40,241 bases of DNA from positions 1 through 40,241 of the forward strand of contig NZ_NHSF01000048.1 of NCBI RefSeq assembly GCF_016653295.1. Reading direction: 5' to 3'. A model generated the notes under the pieces. That model was not told the origin of the DNA. It ran no database searches and saw only the letters and a program-made list of their open reading frames with translations. Of this stretch, positions 38,646-40,241 are shown one piece after another (the stretch's first letter is position 1; each line of letters begins with the position of its first letter). The translations under genes and the position numbers were made by a program. The DNA comes from Halochromatium salexigens (GTDB lineage Bacteria > Pseudomonadota > Gammaproteobacteria > Chromatiales > Chromatiaceae).

Positions 38646-39737
38646 ATGGGCTTCAAATGCGGCATCGTCGGGCTGCCCAACGTCGGCAAGTCCACCTTGT
38701 TCAACGCGCTCACCAAATCCGGCATCTCGGCCGAGAATTATCCGTTCTGCACCATCGATCCGAATGTCGGGATGGTGCCATTGCCGGATGAGCGCCTCGA
38801 TGTGATCGCCGGCATCGTCAAGCCGGCCAATGTGATCCCGACCACCATGCAGTTCGTCGACATCGCCGGACTGGTGGCGGGCGCCTCCAAGGGCGAAGGG
38901 CTCGGCAACAAGTTCCTCGCCAACATCCGCGAGACCGATGCGATCGCGCATGTGGTGCGTTGCTTCGAGAACGACGATGTGGTGCATGTCGCCGGTCGGG
39001 TCGATCCGCTCGGTGATATCGAGGTGATCGACACCGAGCTGGCGCTGGCCGACATGGAGACGGTTGGTAAGGCGCTGGAGAAGGCGATCAAGCAGTCCAA
39101 GACCGGCGACAAGAGCCAGCTCGCGCGCAAGGCGCTCCTGGAGCGGGTCAGCGCGCATCTCGATCAGGGGCTGCCGGTGCGGGCGATGGATCTCGACGCC
39201 GATGAGCGCGCCGAATTGCGCGAGCTGTTCCTGCTCACCGCCAAGCCGACCATGTACATCGCCAACGTCGCTGAGGACGGCTTCGAGGACAATCCGCTGC
39301 TCGAGCGTATCCGCGCGCATGCGGCGGGCGAGGGGGCCGTGGTGGTGCCGGTCTGCGCCGCCATCGAGGCCGATATCGTCGAACTCGACGAGGCCGAGCG
39401 CGCCGAGTTCATGGCCGATCTTGGGCTGGAAGAACCGGGCCTGAATCGGGTGGTGCGCGCCGGTTATCGGTTGCTCGGGCTCGAAACCTATTTCACCGCC
39501 GGCCCCAAGGAGGCGCGTGCTTGGACCATCCCGGCCCGCGCCACCGCACCGCAGGCGGCTGGCGTGATCCACAGCGATTTCGAGCGCGGCTTCATCCGCG
39601 CCGAGGTCATCGCCTATGAGGATTTCGTCGCCTGCAAAGGCGAGCAGGGCGCCAAGGAGGCCGGCAAGCTGCGCAGCGAGGGCAAGGACTACATCGTCAA
39701 GGATGGCGACGTGGTCCACTTCCGCTTCAACGTCTAG
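38646..39737 (+). CDS. ychF: Redox-regulated ATPase YchF (Obg-type)
   Basis: 363 aa, the standard length. The G domain begins [20 protein letters not shown] (P-loop) and has [21 protein letters not shown] (G3). The G4 position reads NVAED rather than NKxD, which explains why this family prefers ATP over GTP. A helical insert follows, and the C-terminal TGS-like domain ends [18 protein letters not shown]. YchF associates with ribosomes and influences translation fidelity and oxidative-stress response. ATG 38646 is the start. It often follows pth in Gammaproteobacteria, but manC precedes it here. Transposon sequence begins shortly after its stop. Confidence 0.95.
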   Translation: MGFKCGIVGLPNVGKSTLFNALTKSGISAENYPFCTIDPNVGMVPLPDERLDVIAGIVKPANVIPTTMQFVDIAGLVAGASKGEGLGNKFLANIRETDAIAHVVRCFENDDVVHVAGRVDPLGDIEVIDTELALADMETVGKALEKAIKQSKTGDKSQLARKALLERVSAHLDQGLPVRAMDLDADERAELRELFLLTAKPTMYIANVAEDGFEDNPLLERIRAHAAGEGAVVVPVCAAIEADIVELDEAERAEFMADLGLEEPGLNRVVRAGYRLLGLETYFTAGPKEARAWTIPARATAPQAAGVIHSDFERGFIRAEVIAYEDFVACKGEQGAKEAGKLRSEGKDYIVKDGDVVHFRFNV

Positions 39738-39840
39738 CCTGCAGGCCTGAGTGCGCGAGCTTGCACAGCAATTCCAAATTTGAAACCCTCATGTTACCAG
39801 TAGCTTTTCTGAAAGCGGTTGAAACTTGAGTTGTTAGCCG

Positions 39841-40113
39841 ATGGTTCTCAAGCCCACACCCACAGCCACACCGACGCCCCCGGTGTTCGCTACCGACCTG
39901 ATGGCCAGCATCCGCGAAGCCTTGTTTGGACTCCCCGATCACCGCAAGGGCGGCAACAACCAGCGCTACGCCATCGGCGATGCGGCCTTGAGCGCGTTGT
40001 CGGTGTTCTTCATGCAAAGCCCGTCGTTTCTCGACTTCCAGGGCCGGATGCAAAAGGAGCGCGGCGCCAACAACGCCAACACCCTGTTCGGGGTCCATCA
40101 GATTCCCAGTGAT
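39841..40113 (+). pseudogene. Transposase N-terminal fragment, interrupted
   Basis: ATG 39841 opens a frame whose first 91 residues have the N-terminal pattern of a DDE transposase: LFGLPDHRKGGNNQRYAIGDAALSALSVFFMQSPSFLDFQ, then LFGVHQIPSD. Relatives I recall continue with NxQIR at this point. Here the family pattern stops at about 40113, and the following bases belong to a different element on the other strand. The frame runs on open to the window edge only by chance. The 103 bases before it (39738-39840) are AT-richer than the surroundings and look like the IS left flank; its exact end is not resolved. I do not assign an IS family. Confidence 0.7.
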
Positions 40114-40241
40114 CAGGTGATTTCCAGAAACAGTTATACCGAGCAGGCAGGCTTGATCAAGATATCCCACTTCGGCAGATCGGGGTTGCGCAGTAGCCGC
40201 GCTTCGACCTCTCGCATGGCCTTCTTGGTGAGTTTGACGCC
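40114..40241 (-). mobile_element. End of a second insertion sequence nested in the first
   Basis: From about 40114 the sequence leaves the first transposase and reads on the minus strand as the 3' end of another element: a transposase tail (40241-40134), then about 20 non-coding bases (40133-40114) presumed to include the terminal repeat. The junction lies right after the IPSD codons of the interrupted gene. The target duplication and the other end lie outside the window. Confidence 0.6.
40134..40241 (-). CDS. Transposase C-terminal tail, probably ISAzo13-like (cut by window edge)
   Basis: Only the last 35 codons are inside the window, ending in TAA at 40134-40136. The residues GVKLTKKAMREVEARLLRNP then DLPKWDILIKPA resemble the C-termini of ISAzo13 / Rhodopirellula-type DDE transposases, which typically end G-x-K-[VLI]-[ST]-x-x-E/A-M followed by a W-[ND]-x-x-I-x-P motif. 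The family call rests on that short pattern and is tentative. Confidence 0.5.
   Translation of the reverse strand, partial: GVKLTKKAMREVEARLLRNPDLPKWDILIKPACSV

Overview
The window is a GC-rich, densely coded stretch of a Gammaproteobacterium. The lptD-surA-pdxA run, the divergent amgK-type kinase, ychF, a long-form ManC and cobalamin synthesis all fit that class. The gene mix recalls purple sulfur bacteria (Chromatiales), but that placement is an inference from gene content and composition, not a phylogenetic result. Genes lie head to tail with short gaps or overlaps, and no gene-free stretch exceeds about 275 bases. I saw no rRNA or tRNA gene and no CRISPR array.

Layout. Positions 1-450 hold the 3' end of an ISAs1-type insertion sequence, abutting cobC (threonine-phosphate decarboxylase, cobalamin pathway). 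Then comes a 1534-residue envelope protein of unknown function (1659-6263). On the minus strand, 6304-12213 encodes a double-length UvrA with four ABC ATPase modules in one chain. A block of small genes follows: a 53-aa membrane peptide, a YkgJ-type cysteine-cluster protein, a membrane-anchored 3D-domain protein, and a TPR-like protein. Positions 14895-21911 hold an eight-gene Mrp/Mbh-like cation/proton antiporter operon, followed at 21979-24807 by a P-type cation ATPase: an ion-homeostasis block. An orphan RND efflux permease (24832-27987, minus) faces it. After a 55-aa membrane peptide and a Gfo/Idh/MocA oxidoreductase comes the outer-membrane biogenesis operon lptD-surA-pdxA (minus, 34167-29405), with amgK divergent from it but lacking its usual partner murU. 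purD (minus), manC (plus) and ychF (plus) follow. The right edge holds one transposase gene cut by a second insertion sequence.

How the parts work together. Mrp/Mbh-like subunits and the P-type ATPase probably exchange Na+, H+ or other cations across the inner membrane. LptD and SurA build the outer membrane; AmgK and ManC feed cell-wall and surface-sugar pools.

The least ordinary features are the tandem-fused UvrA; the antiporter operon, whose order matches the ion-pumping half of archaeal Mbh/Mbs complexes and which carries a third antiporter-like subunit lacking key charged residues; the giant unknown envelope protein; and short in-frame tandem repeats that expanded in at least four proteins (CobC, the 1534-aa protein, UvrA, PurD). 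No wholly new system is demonstrated. The antiporter operon and the 1534-aa protein are the best candidates for undescribed function.
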